Shown: positions 31,948-42,648 of the stretch, piece after piece
How the letters are laid out: each line of letters opens with the position of its first letter
How positions within the stretch are numbered: the first letter of the stretch is position 1
Position numbers and translations under genes: made by a program
The notes under the pieces: generated by a model
Databases searched by the model: none
The model's input: only the letters and a program-made list of their open reading frames with translations
What the model was told of the DNA's origin: nothing
Assembly (NCBI RefSeq): GCF_019061145.1
Contig: NZ_JAHQZS010000001.1
Location: 186,001-250,000 of the forward strand
DNA from: Anianabacter salinae
GTDB lineage: Bacteria > Pseudomonadota > Alphaproteobacteria > Rhodobacterales > Rhodobacteraceae
Direction of reading: 5' to 3'
DNA: 64,000 nucleotides

Positions 31948-33615
31948 TCAGGACGACACCTGCTCGCGCAGGATCGAGGCGGTCAGCGACACCATCAGGT
32001 AGATGCCTGCGAAGATCAGCAGTGCCAGAACGGTGTTCTCCAGCTTGCGCGGATAGGTCGCCTCGTCCGGGGCGACCGGGGACACGCCCATCGACAGATA
32101 GCGCGTCTGGCGGTTCGCCTCGATCCGGGCGCTCTCCATCTGTTGCAGCGCCTGCGTCAGCAGCAGTTGCCGGGTCTGCAATTCGCTTTCCGCGATCCGG
32201 AGCTGGCCCGTGACCTGCGCCATAGAGTTGCCCGGCGTGGTGGAATTGGTCAGCTGGCTGCGCAAATCGGCGACAAGGGCGTCCAGCCGTTCGATGTCGC
32301 TGCGGACCCCGTCGACACGCGCCTGGTTGGGGCGCGGGTTGCTTAGAAGCTGGCTCAGCTGCAACTGCTTTTCCTGCGCCTGCGTCTCGAACCGCGCCAC
32401 CTGTGTCATGATGGTCGAGCTTTCGGCCATCGGGTCGAAGACACCCAGCCGTTCCTGCAGATCCTGAACGCGCTGCTGTGCGGCCAGCACCTTGGCCTCG
32501 GCCTCTTCAAAACCTTCGCGCGCGCCGCGCATCTGGTCTTCGCGCAGGCGCTGGGTCAACTGGTCGACCTGTTCCTCGGCATAATCGACAAGCTGGCGCG
32601 CGAACTGCTCGCTCAGGTCGGGATCGGCGGCGGTGATTGCCAGCTTGATGACGCCTTCGGTCGGATCGTATCCGATCTTGACCGCCTTCTGGTAGACATC
32701 GAAGGCGTCTTCCATCGAGGCCTCGGGGTCGAGACGCTGAAGCGGGTCGATCGCCGGGTCCTCGAAATGGGCGCGAAAATCGAGGTCTTTGTTCAGGCGC
32801 AGCATCGCCTCGCGTGATTGCAGATAGCCCTGCACGGTGATCGAATCCTGCGAGGTGGCAAATCCGGTGCCCGACAACAGGCCGCCAAGCCCGCCGGTGC
32901 TTTGGGGTTCGGCCTGCTGGATCACGAATTCGGTCTTGGTCTCGAACATCGGCGTCGCGATGTTGTAGTAGTAATACCCCACCAGGAGCGTCGGCAGGCC
33001 CACGAAGAACGCAAGACGCGCGCCAAGCTGCGCCAGCTTGCGGCGACGACGCCGCGCGATATCGCGCTGCATCCGGATGATTTCCTTGGCACGCTCGTCG
33101 CGGCCCAGAACCTCGGTCGAGGGCAGTTGCGGCTGCTGGCGGACCGTCTGCGGCAGGTTGGGCGTGACGGGTGCGTCCTGCCGTGACTGGTTCGACACCA
33201 GTTCCAGCATGTTGGCGCGGTCGAACGGGTCGATCCCGCGTTCGCGAAGCTGCTTGACCGCGTCGAAATCCGACATCGGGGCAAGCCCGTGTTTCTGTGC
33301 CACGCGCCGCGCCATGCGCAGTTGCCGACCGGTCAGCCCCTCGCGGCGGATCGCGTCAAGATCGGTTTCGCTCGGTTGCGGGGCGTGGGGCGGTTCCGGC
33401 GCGCGTTGAGAGGGCGCGGCGCGGCGCGCGGTCGGAAAGCTTTGCGTGCCAAAGCCGTCGTCGTCCTGATCGAAGATGCCGTGCGACTGAGGCTGGCGCG
33501 GCGGTGCGGCAGGCGGGCGTGCGGGCGTGACCGTGCGCTCGTCGCCAGAGGGTGTCGACGCGGCGGGGGCGTTCCGGCGAATTCGGAATTTCTTGGCCTT
33601 AGGCTTGATAGTCAT
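31948..33615 (-). CDS. kpsE: Capsule polysaccharide export inner-membrane protein (KpsE/CtrB/BexC type)
   Basis: 555 residues. A Pro/Arg-rich cytoplasmic extension (1-195) precedes the first transmembrane segment (about 199-216, LAFFVGLPTLLVGYYY). A long periplasmic part with coiled coils (about 370-500) follows, and a second transmembrane segment near the C terminus (about 523-547). The membrane-flanking periplasmic part matches the polysaccharide copolymerase family that links the ABC exporter to the outer membrane. The long N-terminal extension exceeds the typical family length and has no known function. The gene overlaps kpsT by 17 bases. Confidence 0.85.
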   Translation of the reverse strand: MTIKPKAKKFRIRRNAPAASTPSGDERTVTPARPPAAPPRQPQSHGIFDQDDDGFGTQSFPTARRAAPSQRAPEPPHAPQPSETDLDAIRREGLTGRQLRMARRVAQKHGLAPMSDFDAVKQLRERGIDPFDRANMLELVSNQSRQDAPVTPNLPQTVRQQPQLPSTEVLGRDERAKEIIRMQRDIARRRRRKLAQLGARLAFFVGLPTLLVGYYYYNIATPMFETKTEFVIQQAEPQSTGGLGGLLSGTGFATSQDSITVQGYLQSREAMLRLNKDLDFRAHFEDPAIDPLQRLDPEASMEDAFDVYQKAVKIGYDPTEGVIKLAITAADPDLSEQFARQLVDYAEEQVDQLTQRLREDQMRGAREGFEEAEAKVLAAQQRVQDLQERLGVFDPMAESSTIMTQVARFETQAQEKQLQLSQLLSNPRPNQARVDGVRSDIERLDALVADLRSQLTNSTTPGNSMAQVTGQLRIAESELQTRQLLLTQALQQMESARIEANRQTRYLSMGVSPVAPDEATYPRKLENTVLALLIFAGIYLMVSLTASILREQVSS

Positions 33616-34261
33616 AAAGTGCCTTCGCCTCTTCCAGACTGTCGAACATGTGCAGTTTACCGTCGCGCAGCACCGCAGCACAACTCACGAGCTTTTCAAG
33701 TGTCTTGGCCTGGTGCGACACGACCACGACCGTCCGGTTTTCCAGCCGCTCTCGCAGGATGTCCCCGGCTTTCTTGTTGAATTCCACATCGGTGGAATTC
33801 GGCATGCCTTCGTCGATGAGATACAGGTCGAAATCCAGCACCAGAAGCAGCGCGAAGCTGAGCCGCGAGCGCATGCCGGTCGAATAGGTCGCCACCGGCA
33901 TGTCGAAGTATTCGTCCAGCCCGCAGACCCAGCGGCAGAACGCCTCGACGTAATCGGGATCAAGCCCGTAGAGCCGCGCGATGTAGCGCACGTTTTCCTT
34001 GGCGTCGTGCTTGCTGTTGAGCCCGCCCATGAACCCCAGCGGGAATGACACCCGGCCATAGCGGCGCACGGTGCCTTCGTCGGGTTTCTCAAGGCCGGAC
34101 ATCATGTTGACGATCGTGCTCTTGCCGGTGCCGTTGGGCGCAAGGATGCCGAACGACCGCCCGGCCTCGACATGGAACGACGCACGGTCAAGGATCACCT
34201 TGCGGCGTTGTCCCGTCCAGAACGACTTGCTCACGTTTTCGAACTCGAGCAGCGTTTTCAT
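33599..34261 (-). CDS. kpsT: Capsule polysaccharide export ATPase (KpsT type)
   Basis: 220 residues, a lone ABC nucleotide-binding domain. Walker A is APNGTGKST at about 41-49, the ABC signature is YSTGMRSRLSFA and Walker B is FDLYLIDEGM, as in KpsT, CtrD and BexA. It energises export of capsule polysaccharide with a KpsM permease, which is not adjacent. The ATG at 34261 is chosen over a TTG three codons upstream. First gene of kpsT-kpsE-kdsA. Confidence 0.9.
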   Translation of the reverse strand: MKTLLEFENVSKSFWTGQRRKVILDRASFHVEAGRSFGILAPNGTGKSTIVNMMSGLEKPDEGTVRRYGRVSFPLGFMGGLNSKHDAKENVRYIARLYGLDPDYVEAFCRWVCGLDEYFDMPVATYSTGMRSRLSFALLLVLDFDLYLIDEGMPNSTDVEFNKKAGDILRERLENRTVVVVSHQAKTLEKLVSCAAVLRDGKLHMFDSLEEAKALYDYQA

Positions 34262-34475
34262 CGCGGCCAATGCCTCAAGCCAGTTGGATCCAGTGTTGCC
34301 GGATTTCTGTTAATGGCCGTTTATGCAGCGCATTTTAGACAAGATTATGTCCGATCGATTGGTGCCGGTCCACGGTTTTCGGCCGCAACGGTGTCGCAGC
34401 GGCACTTCGCAGCCGCTTGCCGCCTCGGGTTCCCGCGATTTGCGCATCCTCGCCCCGCATCCTATCTGGCGGGGT

Positions 34476-35078
34476 GTGTCCGATCTGTCCCGCCTCAAAC
34501 GTGATCTCGCTGCCTGCCGCCTGTGCGAGGACCGCTTCGCCGCGACCGCCACCCGGCATGCGCCGAACCCAGTGGTGTGGTTCGACAGCGGCGCGCGCCT
34601 TCTGATCGCGGGACAGGCGCCGGGGCTGCGCGTTCACCAAAGCGGCACGCCGTTTCTCGATGCTTCGGGCAAGCGCTTGCGGGGTTGGCTTGGGATCGAC
34701 GAGGCGACGTTCTACGACCGCTCCCGCGTTGCCATCGTGCCGATGGCCTTCTGCTTTCCGGGGTATGACGCCAAGGGGGCGGATCTGCCGCCGCCGCGGA
34801 TTTGCGCCCAAACCTGGCGCGCCCGCATCCTCGACGCACTGCCGGACGCCGACCTGACCCTTCTGATCGGCGGCCATGCGCAGAAATGGCATCTTGGGCC
34901 GGCCGCGCGGGGCGGTGTCACCCGGACCGTTGCCGCATGGCGCGACCATGCGCCCACCGTGTTCCCCTTGCCCCACCCGTCCTGGCGCAATACCGGGTGG
35001 CTCAAGCGGAACCCGTGGTTCGAGACCGATCTTGTCCCCGCGCTCCGCACCCGCGTGACAGAGGTGCTGGCCAGATGA
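34476..35078 (+). CDS. Uracil-DNA glycosylase-superfamily protein
   Basis: About 200 residues. The pattern LLIAGQAPGLRVHQSGTPFL resembles the uracil-binding motif of UDG-fold enzymes, and HPSWRN near the C terminus resembles their second motif. An early pair of cysteines is also present (AACRLCEDRF). Members remove uracil from DNA, but this branch is poorly studied. The start is uncertain: GTG 34476 gives a compact N terminus (SDLSRLKRDLAACRLC), while the frame stays open upstream to 34323. The stop overlaps the next gene by four bases (ATGA). Confidence 0.7.
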   Translation: MSDLSRLKRDLAACRLCEDRFAATATRHAPNPVVWFDSGARLLIAGQAPGLRVHQSGTPFLDASGKRLRGWLGIDEATFYDRSRVAIVPMAFCFPGYDAKGADLPPPRICAQTWRARILDALPDADLTLLIGGHAQKWHLGPAARGGVTRTVAAWRDHAPTVFPLPHPSWRNTGWLKRNPWFETDLVPALRTRVTEVLAR

Positions 35079-35854
35079 GCGATACCCCGATCGACCGCGC
35101 CCATGCCGCGATGCGCGCCGCGCCTGATGACGATGCCGCCCGGCTGAAGTTCTACGAACGCCTTGCAGATGCCGAGTTGTTCCTCTTGCTCACCGAAGAG
35201 CCGAAAGGCGACGACATCTCGCCTGAGATCGCCGAGACAGGCGATGGTCCGTTCCTGCTCGCCTTCGACCGAGAGGACCGGCTGTCGGGCTTCGCGCGCC
35301 GCGCCGCGCCCATGGCGGCGCTGTCGGGGCGTGTGCTGGCGCAGATGATCACGGGGCAGGGCTATGGCATCGCGCTGAACCTCGACGCTGCGTCCGAGGA
35401 GCTGGTGGCGCCCGCCGCCGTCGACTGGCTGGCTGCGACCCTCGCAGCGCGCCCTGCCGAGATCGCGGCGCGCCCGTCCGAACTGCGCGCGCCCGCCGGC
35501 CTGCCGGAACGCCTGATCGAGGCGCTGGACCAGAAGCTGAGCGCCGCCGAGGGGCTGGCCCGTCTCGCGCTCCTGGCGGCTGTCACCTATGACGACGGGC
35601 GGGGCGGGCACATGCTGGCCTTCGTCGATGCCGCGCGCGGCGCCGAAGATGCGCTGGCACAGGCGACAGGCGAGGCGCTAACCTTCTCGGGCCTCGATGC
35701 GGCAGAACTCGATGTCGCCTTTTTCGCGTCGGGCGATCCGATCACCGAACGGCTGGCCCGCGTCGCCCTGCGCTTCGACTTGCCGGTGCCAGCGATGCCG
35801 GAACCCCTGCAAGCGCCCGGAAGCGATCCGTCGCGCCCCCCAAAGCTCCGCTAA
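35075..35854 (+). CDS. SseB N-terminal domain-containing protein
   Basis: 259 residues. Residues about 20-125 match the SseB N-terminal domain (FYERLADAELFLLL, then GPFLLAFDREDRLSGF and GYGIALNLD). The second half is Ala/Glu-rich with no recognised motif. SseB domains are enhancers of serine sensitivity or type III accessory proteins in enterobacteria, but in this lineage the role is unknown. It is translationally coupled to the glycosylase-like gene upstream. Confidence 0.75.
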   Translation: MSDTPIDRAHAAMRAAPDDDAARLKFYERLADAELFLLLTEEPKGDDISPEIAETGDGPFLLAFDREDRLSGFARRAAPMAALSGRVLAQMITGQGYGIALNLDAASEELVAPAAVDWLAATLAARPAEIAARPSELRAPAGLPERLIEALDQKLSAAEGLARLALLAAVTYDDGRGGHMLAFVDAARGAEDALAQATGEALTFSGLDAAELDVAFFASGDPITERLARVALRFDLPVPAMPEPLQAPGSDPSRPPKLR

Positions 35855-35862
35855 GCCCCGTT

Positions 35863-35920
35863 CATCTTTGGTCCAAAAATACCTCCGGGGGGTCTGGGGG
35901 GCAGAGCCCCCCAGCGCCGG
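35863..35920 (+). repeat. Dispersed palindromic element, copy 2
   Basis: Plus-strand copy reading TTTGGTCCAAAAATACC, then CTCCGGGGGGTCTGGGGGG and CAGAGCCCCCC. The six-base GGGGGG/CCCCCC hairpin is intact, but the second GC hairpin of copies 1 and 3 is missing. It lies between the convergent SseB and hydroxyacid dehydrogenase genes. Confidence 0.75.
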
Positions 35921-35922
35921 GA

Positions 35923-36858
35923 TCAATACCCTGCGTCGCGGTCCACCTCGAACAGGAACGACTCTCCCGCCTCGCCGCGCCGCACGTTCTCGGCAATGAC
36001 ACGGGCGGCGGATGCGGGCCGGGTTTCCGAAGCGATATGCGGCGTTACCGTCACGCGCGGATGCGCCCAGTAGGGGTGTTCGGGGGGCAGCGGTTCGTCG
36101 CGGAACACGTCCAGCGTGGCATGGCCGATCTGGCCGGAGTCCAGCGCCGCCAAGAGCGCGTCATCGTCGATCAGCGGTCCGCGCGCGGGATTCACGATCA
36201 TCGCGCCGCGCGGCATCCGGGCCAGCGTGCCCGCGTCGATCACGTTCTCGGTATGGGGCGTCAGCGGCATCAGCAGCACCAGGATCTCCGCCCGCTCCAG
36301 CACAGCGGACAGCCCGTCGTCGCCGCTGTGGCAGGCGATGCCGGGGATGTCCTTTTGCGACCGGCTCCACCCGGCGACATCGAACCTCAGGGCAGCCAGT
36401 GCCTCGGCGCAGGCGCGGCCCAGGGCGCCGAGCCCGAGCACGCCAACCCGGCGGTCACGGGCCAGCGGAGGGATGATCCCGTTGCGCCAGACGCCGTCCT
36501 GCCCGTTGATATGCGCGTCGATGCCAAGATGATGGCGCAGGACATGGCCGGTGACCCACTCGATCATGCCTTCCTCCAGACCGGAATCGACCATGCGGCA
36601 CAAGGGTTGGGTCAGCGTGCGGCTGCCGACGATCTTCTCGACCCCGGCCCACAGGTTCAGCACCGCCTTGGTGCGGGTGTAGGGGGTGAAGTCGTCGATC
36701 GGCCCGTTCGGCGCAAAGACGATGTAGTCGACCGTGTCCGGCGGATGGTTCAGCGACAGGTCTGCGTCGATGCCTGCCTCGGCAAAAGCCTCATCAAGCG
36801 GCGCGCGATATTGCTCCCACCGGGTCTCGCCCGCGGCGAACAGGACGTTGACGGTCAT
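35923..36858 (-). CDS. D-2-hydroxyacid dehydrogenase, glyoxylate/hydroxypyruvate reductase A-like
   Basis: 311 residues. It reduces glyoxylate or hydroxypyruvate using NAD(P)H. The cofactor motif GVLGLGALGRACAEAL lies near residue 140, and the catalytic set is visible as ARGPLIDDDAL, the glutamate in DVFRDEPLPPEHPYW and the histidine in VTPHIASET. The length and the N-terminal part fit GhrA rather than PGDH. The start overlaps the rodA stop by four bases, so it is coupled to the elongasome operon. Confidence 0.88.
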   Translation of the reverse strand: MTVNVLFAAGETRWEQYRAPLDEAFAEAGIDADLSLNHPPDTVDYIVFAPNGPIDDFTPYTRTKAVLNLWAGVEKIVGSRTLTQPLCRMVDSGLEEGMIEWVTGHVLRHHLGIDAHINGQDGVWRNGIIPPLARDRRVGVLGLGALGRACAEALAALRFDVAGWSRSQKDIPGIACHSGDDGLSAVLERAEILVLLMPLTPHTENVIDAGTLARMPRGAMIVNPARGPLIDDDALLAALDSGQIGHATLDVFRDEPLPPEHPYWAHPRVTVTPHIASETRPASAARVIAENVRRGEAGESFLFEVDRDAGY

Positions 36859-38003
36859 GTCTTGTTCCTTGGCTTGTGGACATGGGCGCTTTGCACCAGC
36901 CCGAAGGCCAGCAGCAGCACCATCATCGCTGACCCGCCATAGCTGACCAGCGGCAGCGGCACGCCGACCACCGGCGCCATGCCCATCACCATCGACATGT
37001 TGACCGCGAAGAACAGAAAGAACGTCGCCGCGATGCCAAGGGACAAGAGCGCCGAATAGCGGTCCTTCATCGACAGGGCCGCCGCAATGCAGAACACCAC
37101 GATCAGCGCGTAGAGGATCAGCAGCGACGCCCCACCGACAAAGCCGAATTCCTCGGCCAGCGTCGTGAAGATGAAATCGGTGTGCTTCTCGGGCAGGAAG
37201 TTCAGCCGCGACTGGGTGCCCTCCATGAAGCCGCGCCCGGCCCAGCCGCCCGATCCCAGCGCGATCTTGGACTGGGTGATGTGATACCCGGCGCCCAGCG
37301 GATCGCTGGCCGGATCGAGAAAGGTGTCGATGCGGCGATACTGGTAGTCCTTGAGCAGTTGCCAGGGCGTTCCCCGCGACGACAGCACGGCGGTGACCAG
37401 CCCGGCGCCCGCGCCGCTGACCACCGCGAAATAAAGCCAGTGGACGCCCGCGATGAACATCACGATCCCGCCGCCCGACAGCAGAAGGATCGCGGTGCCA
37501 AGGTCAGGCTGGCGGAGCACCAGCGCCACCGGCATCAGAATGATAAGCACCGGAACCAGCACCCACAGGGGGCGCGACACCTTCTTGACGTCGAGCCAGT
37601 CGTAGTAGCTGGCCAGCACCATGATCAGCGTGATCTTGGTCAACTCGGACGGTTGCAGCCGCATGAAGCCAAGGTTGATCCAGCGCTGGGCGCCCATCCC
37701 GGTCGCGCCGAAGAATTCCACGATCAGAAGCAGCAGCAGCGAGACACCGAAGGCAACGCCGGACAGGTTGCGCCAGAACCAGATCGGCACCATCGCCACG
37801 ACCAGCATCAACCCCAGCCCCATGCCGAAGCGGATCATCTGCGGCTCGGCCCAGCGGCCCAGATTGCCGCCCGCGACCGAGTAGAGCATCATGAAGCCGA
37901 TCGCCGCCACGCAGGCCGGCAACAGGATCAGCGGCCAGTTGAGATACAGCAGCTTGCGCAGGCCGGTCGGAACCCGCTGGACGGAATATTCAAGATAACT
38001 CAT
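36855..38003 (-). CDS. rodA: Peptidoglycan glycosyltransferase RodA
   Basis: 382 residues with about ten transmembrane segments of the SEDS family. Conserved parts include INLGFMRLQPSELTKI, RQPDLGTA, the ALGSGGWAGRGFMEGTQSRLNFLPEKHTDF region (residues not quoted in full) and PLPLVSYGGSAMM. It polymerises glycan strands with PBP2 during elongation. The start at 38003 overlaps the mrdA stop. Confidence 0.96.
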   Translation of the reverse strand: MSYLEYSVQRVPTGLRKLLYLNWPLILLPACVAAIGFMMLYSVAGGNLGRWAEPQMIRFGMGLGLMLVVAMVPIWFWRNLSGVAFGVSLLLLLIVEFFGATGMGAQRWINLGFMRLQPSELTKITLIMVLASYYDWLDVKKVSRPLWVLVPVLIILMPVALVLRQPDLGTAILLLSGGGIVMFIAGVHWLYFAVVSGAGAGLVTAVLSSRGTPWQLLKDYQYRRIDTFLDPASDPLGAGYHITQSKIALGSGGWAGRGFMEGTQSRLNFLPEKHTDFIFTTLAEEFGFVGGASLLILYALIVVFCIAAALSMKDRYSALLSLGIAATFFLFFAVNMSMVMGMAPVVGVPLPLVSYGGSAMMVLLLAFGLVQSAHVHKPRNKT

Positions 38004-39937
38004 GCGCGGGTTGGCCCCTCGCCCGGCCGCGCGTGCTGCGGCAGGGTGCGTTGGCGTTCCTCGATCTCGCGGCGCTGGGTCGAGGGGTAGGCCTCGAGCG
38101 GCGGGGTGCCGCCATAAAGCGCCTGAAGCATGATGTCGCGCGCGATGGGCGCGGCCGTCGCCGACCCGCCGCCGCCATGCTCGACGACCACGGACACGGC
38201 ATATTTCGGCTGCTCGTAGGGGGCGAAACTGACGAACAGCGCGTGGTCGCGGCGCTCCCAAGGGAGATCCTCGTTGCGGAACACGCCGCGCGCGCGCTCT
38301 GCGGCGCTGATGTTGCGGACCTGGCTCGTACCGGTCTTGCCGGCCATGCGCAGCTCGGCCGCCTCGATCCGGCTTCCAAAGGCGGTGCCCGTGCGATTGT
38401 TGGACACCGAATACATCCCGCGCCGGATCAGCCGCAGGAACCCTTCGTCTATGTCCAGCGGACCGGTCGACCGTAGCGGCTGCTCGACACCGTCGACGGT
38501 TTTTATCAGGCGGGGGGAGATGCCGTTGCCGCTGGCCAGCCGGGCGGTCATCACCGCCAGTTGCAGCGGCGAGGCCAACACATAGCCTTGACCGATCCCC
38601 GCGTTCAGGCTGTCGCCGATCACCCACTCGGCGCCCCGGTTCTCGCGCTTCCACTGCTTGTCGGGGGTCAGACCGGCCGCGACGGCGGACAGCGGAACAT
38701 CATGGCGCTCGCCGATGCCCAGCTTGCGCGCCATCGCCGCGATCTTCTCGATCCCGACGCGCTGCGCGATGTCGTAATAATAGACGTCGCAGGACTGGCT
38801 GAGCGAGTTCATCAGGTCGATCGCACCATGCCCGCCGCCCTTCCAGCAGTGGAACCGGCGCCCGCCAACCTCGGCGTGACCGGGGCAATACACGGTTTCC
38901 TCGGGCTGGATCACGCCGTCTTCCAGCGCGGCCAATGCAGTCACCATCTTGAAGGTCGAGCCGGGCGGATAGATGCCCTGCACCGCCTTGTTGGCGAGCG
39001 GGCGATAAAGATTGTCCGTCAGAAGACTGTAGTCGGCCGACGAGATGCCGCGGATGAACTTGTTGGGATCATAGCTGGGCGATGAGGCCAACGCGACGAT
39101 ATCGCCGGTCTCGGTGTCCAGAACCACGGCGCTGGCGCTTTCGCCGCCAAGCCGGGCCAGCGCGTAGTTCTGCAGTTCGGCATCGACCGTTAGCTGGAAA
39201 TTGTCGCCCGGCGTGCCCTCTTGCCGGTCGAGTTCGCGCATGATGCGGCCGACGGCGTTCACCTCGATCCGGCGGGTGCCCGCCTTGCCGCGCAGATCAT
39301 CCTCTTGCCTGGCCTCGACCCCGGTCTTGCCGATCTGGTATTTCGGGATCAGCAGCAGGGGATCGGGGTCCTGGATGCGGCCAAGGTCGTAGTCGCTGAC
39401 GGGCCCGACATACCCGACGATATGCGCGAAATCGGCGCCGCGCGGATAATGCCGTGACAGGCCAACCTCGGGGTTCACGCCGGGCAGGGCGGGGGCATTC
39501 ACCGCAACCTCGGCGGTGTCCTCCCAGCTGAGCCGGTCGGCGATGGTCACGGGCACGAAGGGGCTGCGGCGGCGCGCCTCGGCCTTGGCGCGCTCGATAT
39601 CCTCGGGGGTCATCGGGATCAGCCGTGCTAGCCGCTCGATCACCTCGTCCACGTCGCCGGCGTCCTCGGGCACAAGGACAATACGGTAGTTGCTTTCGTT
39701 CTCGGCCAGCGGAACGCCGTTGCGATCGAAGATCAGGCCGCGTGCAGGGGGAAGAAGGCGGATATTGACCCGGTTCTCCTCGGCCAGCAGGCGGAACTGG
39801 TCCGCCTGATCGACCTGCAGAAACCGCATCCGTGCCGCCAGAAGGCCCATGAAGCCCACCATCGCGCCGCCAAGCACCAGCCCGCGCCGGGTGATCATGC
39901 GCGACGATGCCTCAAGATCCTTGGGCGTGCGTCTCAT
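38000..39937 (-). CDS. mrdA: Penicillin-binding protein 2
   Basis: 645 residues. One membrane anchor lies at about 20-37, followed by a pedestal domain and a transpeptidase domain. The active-site motifs are GSTFK with Ser327 and Lys330, SCD (in SQSCDVYYYD) in the place of SxN, and KTGTSQ. It cross-links lateral-wall peptidoglycan with RodA. It overlaps both mreD and rodA by four bases within the mreBCD-mrdA-rodA operon. Confidence 0.96.
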   Translation of the reverse strand: MRRTPKDLEASSRMITRRGLVLGGAMVGFMGLLAARMRFLQVDQADQFRLLAEENRVNIRLLPPARGLIFDRNGVPLAENESNYRIVLVPEDAGDVDEVIERLARLIPMTPEDIERAKAEARRRSPFVPVTIADRLSWEDTAEVAVNAPALPGVNPEVGLSRHYPRGADFAHIVGYVGPVSDYDLGRIQDPDPLLLIPKYQIGKTGVEARQEDDLRGKAGTRRIEVNAVGRIMRELDRQEGTPGDNFQLTVDAELQNYALARLGGESASAVVLDTETGDIVALASSPSYDPNKFIRGISSADYSLLTDNLYRPLANKAVQGIYPPGSTFKMVTALAALEDGVIQPEETVYCPGHAEVGGRRFHCWKGGGHGAIDLMNSLSQSCDVYYYDIAQRVGIEKIAAMARKLGIGERHDVPLSAVAAGLTPDKQWKRENRGAEWVIGDSLNAGIGQGYVLASPLQLAVMTARLASGNGISPRLIKTVDGVEQPLRSTGPLDIDEGFLRLIRRGMYSVSNNRTGTAFGSRIEAAELRMAGKTGTSQVRNISAAERARGVFRNEDLPWERRDHALFVSFAPYEQPKYAVSVVVEHGGGGSATAAPIARDIMLQALYGGTPPLEAYPSTQRREIEERQRTLPQHARPGEGPTRA

Positions 39938-40470
39938 AGCCGGGCCTCCAGCGCGTCCTCGGTCGGGGACATCTTGCGGACCCCAAGACCAAGATGGCTT
40001 ATCAGGACGACGACCGGGTAAGCCACGATGGTGGTGAGGAACTGAAGCAGCGTAAGCCGGACCGGCACCTGATCGACCAGCAGAAGCGACAACACCAGCC
40101 GGTCCGCAAGTGAGATGGTAAGGATGGTGGCCGCGACCATCAGCATCTCGTTGCCGAAGGTCAGCTCTCCGCCGCCGTTGTCGTGGTTGCGCAGGTATTC
40201 CGACGCCAGCACCACCAGCGCAGCCCATAGCCCGGGCGGACGCATGAACATCAGGTCCGCCACCAGGAACATGGCAGCGATCAGCAGCACCGGAACCCAG
40301 CGCGGACGGCGCAGCACCCAGGCAAAGGTGACGCAAAGCATCAGGTCGGGGCCCGGGATCGTCCCGGCCTGCAGGTCGATCGGAAGGATGTTGTAGATCA
40401 TCAGCCCAAGACAGATCGCCACGTACAGCGCGGCATAGCCGATGCGGCGCAGGGTGCGCGGATCAACCAT
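39934..40470 (-). CDS. mreD: Rod shape-determining protein MreD
   Basis: 178 residues with about five transmembrane segments and little else, the usual form of MreD. Identification rests on size, hydrophobic profile and its place between mreC and mrdA. It overlaps mreC by eight bases and mrdA by four. Confidence 0.9.
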   Translation of the reverse strand: MVDPRTLRRIGYAALYVAICLGLMIYNILPIDLQAGTIPGPDLMLCVTFAWVLRRPRWVPVLLIAAMFLVADLMFMRPPGLWAALVVLASEYLRNHDNGGGELTFGNEMLMVAATILTISLADRLVLSLLLVDQVPVRLTLLQFLTTIVAYPVVVLISHLGLGVRKMSPTEDALEARL

Positions 40471-41371
40471 CGGTGGCCTCCGTCGTCAGGCTCTCGATCA
40501 GCAGCGCTGCGCCCTCCGGTGCCAAAAGGCTGCCAGGATCGGTGATCGGCTCTTTCGGCATCGCCCGCAACACGCGAAGGAAATCCAGCCGTTCATAATC
40601 AGCCGCAAGCCGGGCGCGATAACGTCCGTCCGGCGCCCGCGCCACTTGTCCCACCGCGATTCCCGCCGGGAACACGCTGCCATCGCCCGAGGTCACGATC
40701 CTGTCGCCCGGACGGATCTGGTCGTCGTCCTCGATGAAGTCGAGCAGCGGAAGCTTGGTGTTGTCGCCCGATACCAGCGCGCGCTGGCCCGAGGGCTGAA
40801 TCGTCACCGGAACGCGGCTGTTGGAATCGGTCAGCAAGACGACGCGCGCGGTATTCTCGCCCACGCCCGCGATCCGCCCGACAAGGCCAAGCCCGTCCGT
40901 CGTCGCCCAGCCATCGACGATCCCGTCGCGGCGCCCCACGTTCAGAAGGACCGACTGCCGGAACGGCGATCCCGCATCGGCAAGGACGATTCCGGTAACA
41001 TGGGTCAGCTTGGGATCAAGCCGCACCTTGTTGAGATCAAGAAGCTTGGCGTTCTGCTGTTCAAGCTGCAGCGCGGCCTCTTTCCAGGCCTTCATCTGCT
41101 GCAATTCGCGTCGAAGCTGCTGGTTTTGCTCGTAGATCCGGGAATAGGACTGGAAATCCTGCACCATCCCGGCGGCAAAGCTCACCGGCGCCATCGCCCA
41201 GTCGAAGGACGGCACCACGCGGTCGACCAGCGCCATGCGGAACCGTTCGACGCGCGGGCTGTCGATCCGCCACAGAAGGAAGGTCGCAAGCAGCACAAGA
41301 ACGACAAGTCCGGTCAGGATGCGCCTGATCGGACGTCCGTAGTTCTCGCCTGTGCCTCGGTCTCGTGCCAC
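40463..41371 (-). CDS. mreC: Rod shape-determining protein MreC
   Basis: 302 residues. One N-terminal transmembrane segment (about 16-36) is followed by a coiled coil (about 75-115, YEQNQQLRRELQQMKAW) and a periplasmic beta domain with VLLNVGRRDGIVDG and GLVGRIAGVGENTARVVLLT, the standard MreC layout. It organises the elongation complex with MreB, MreD, PBP2 and RodA. Confidence 0.94.
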   Translation of the reverse strand: MARDRGTGENYGRPIRRILTGLVVLVLLATFLLWRIDSPRVERFRMALVDRVVPSFDWAMAPVSFAAGMVQDFQSYSRIYEQNQQLRRELQQMKAWKEAALQLEQQNAKLLDLNKVRLDPKLTHVTGIVLADAGSPFRQSVLLNVGRRDGIVDGWATTDGLGLVGRIAGVGENTARVVLLTDSNSRVPVTIQPSGQRALVSGDNTKLPLLDFIEDDDQIRPGDRIVTSGDGSVFPAGIAVGQVARAPDGRYRARLAADYERLDFLRVLRAMPKEPITDPGSLLAPEGAALLIESLTTEATDG

Positions 41372-41448
41372 GGCTTGCTCCGAACCGTCCTCGGGTTCTT
41401 GTTGGGCGTCCCTCGCCCCGACAGGTGCTTGCGGGCCTTTGCGGCCTC

Positions 41449-42600
<1,152 letters not shown>

Positions 42601-42648
42601 TCAAATCAGCACGTTTTCGCCATCGGCTTGCCAGGGAACAGCGCCCGG

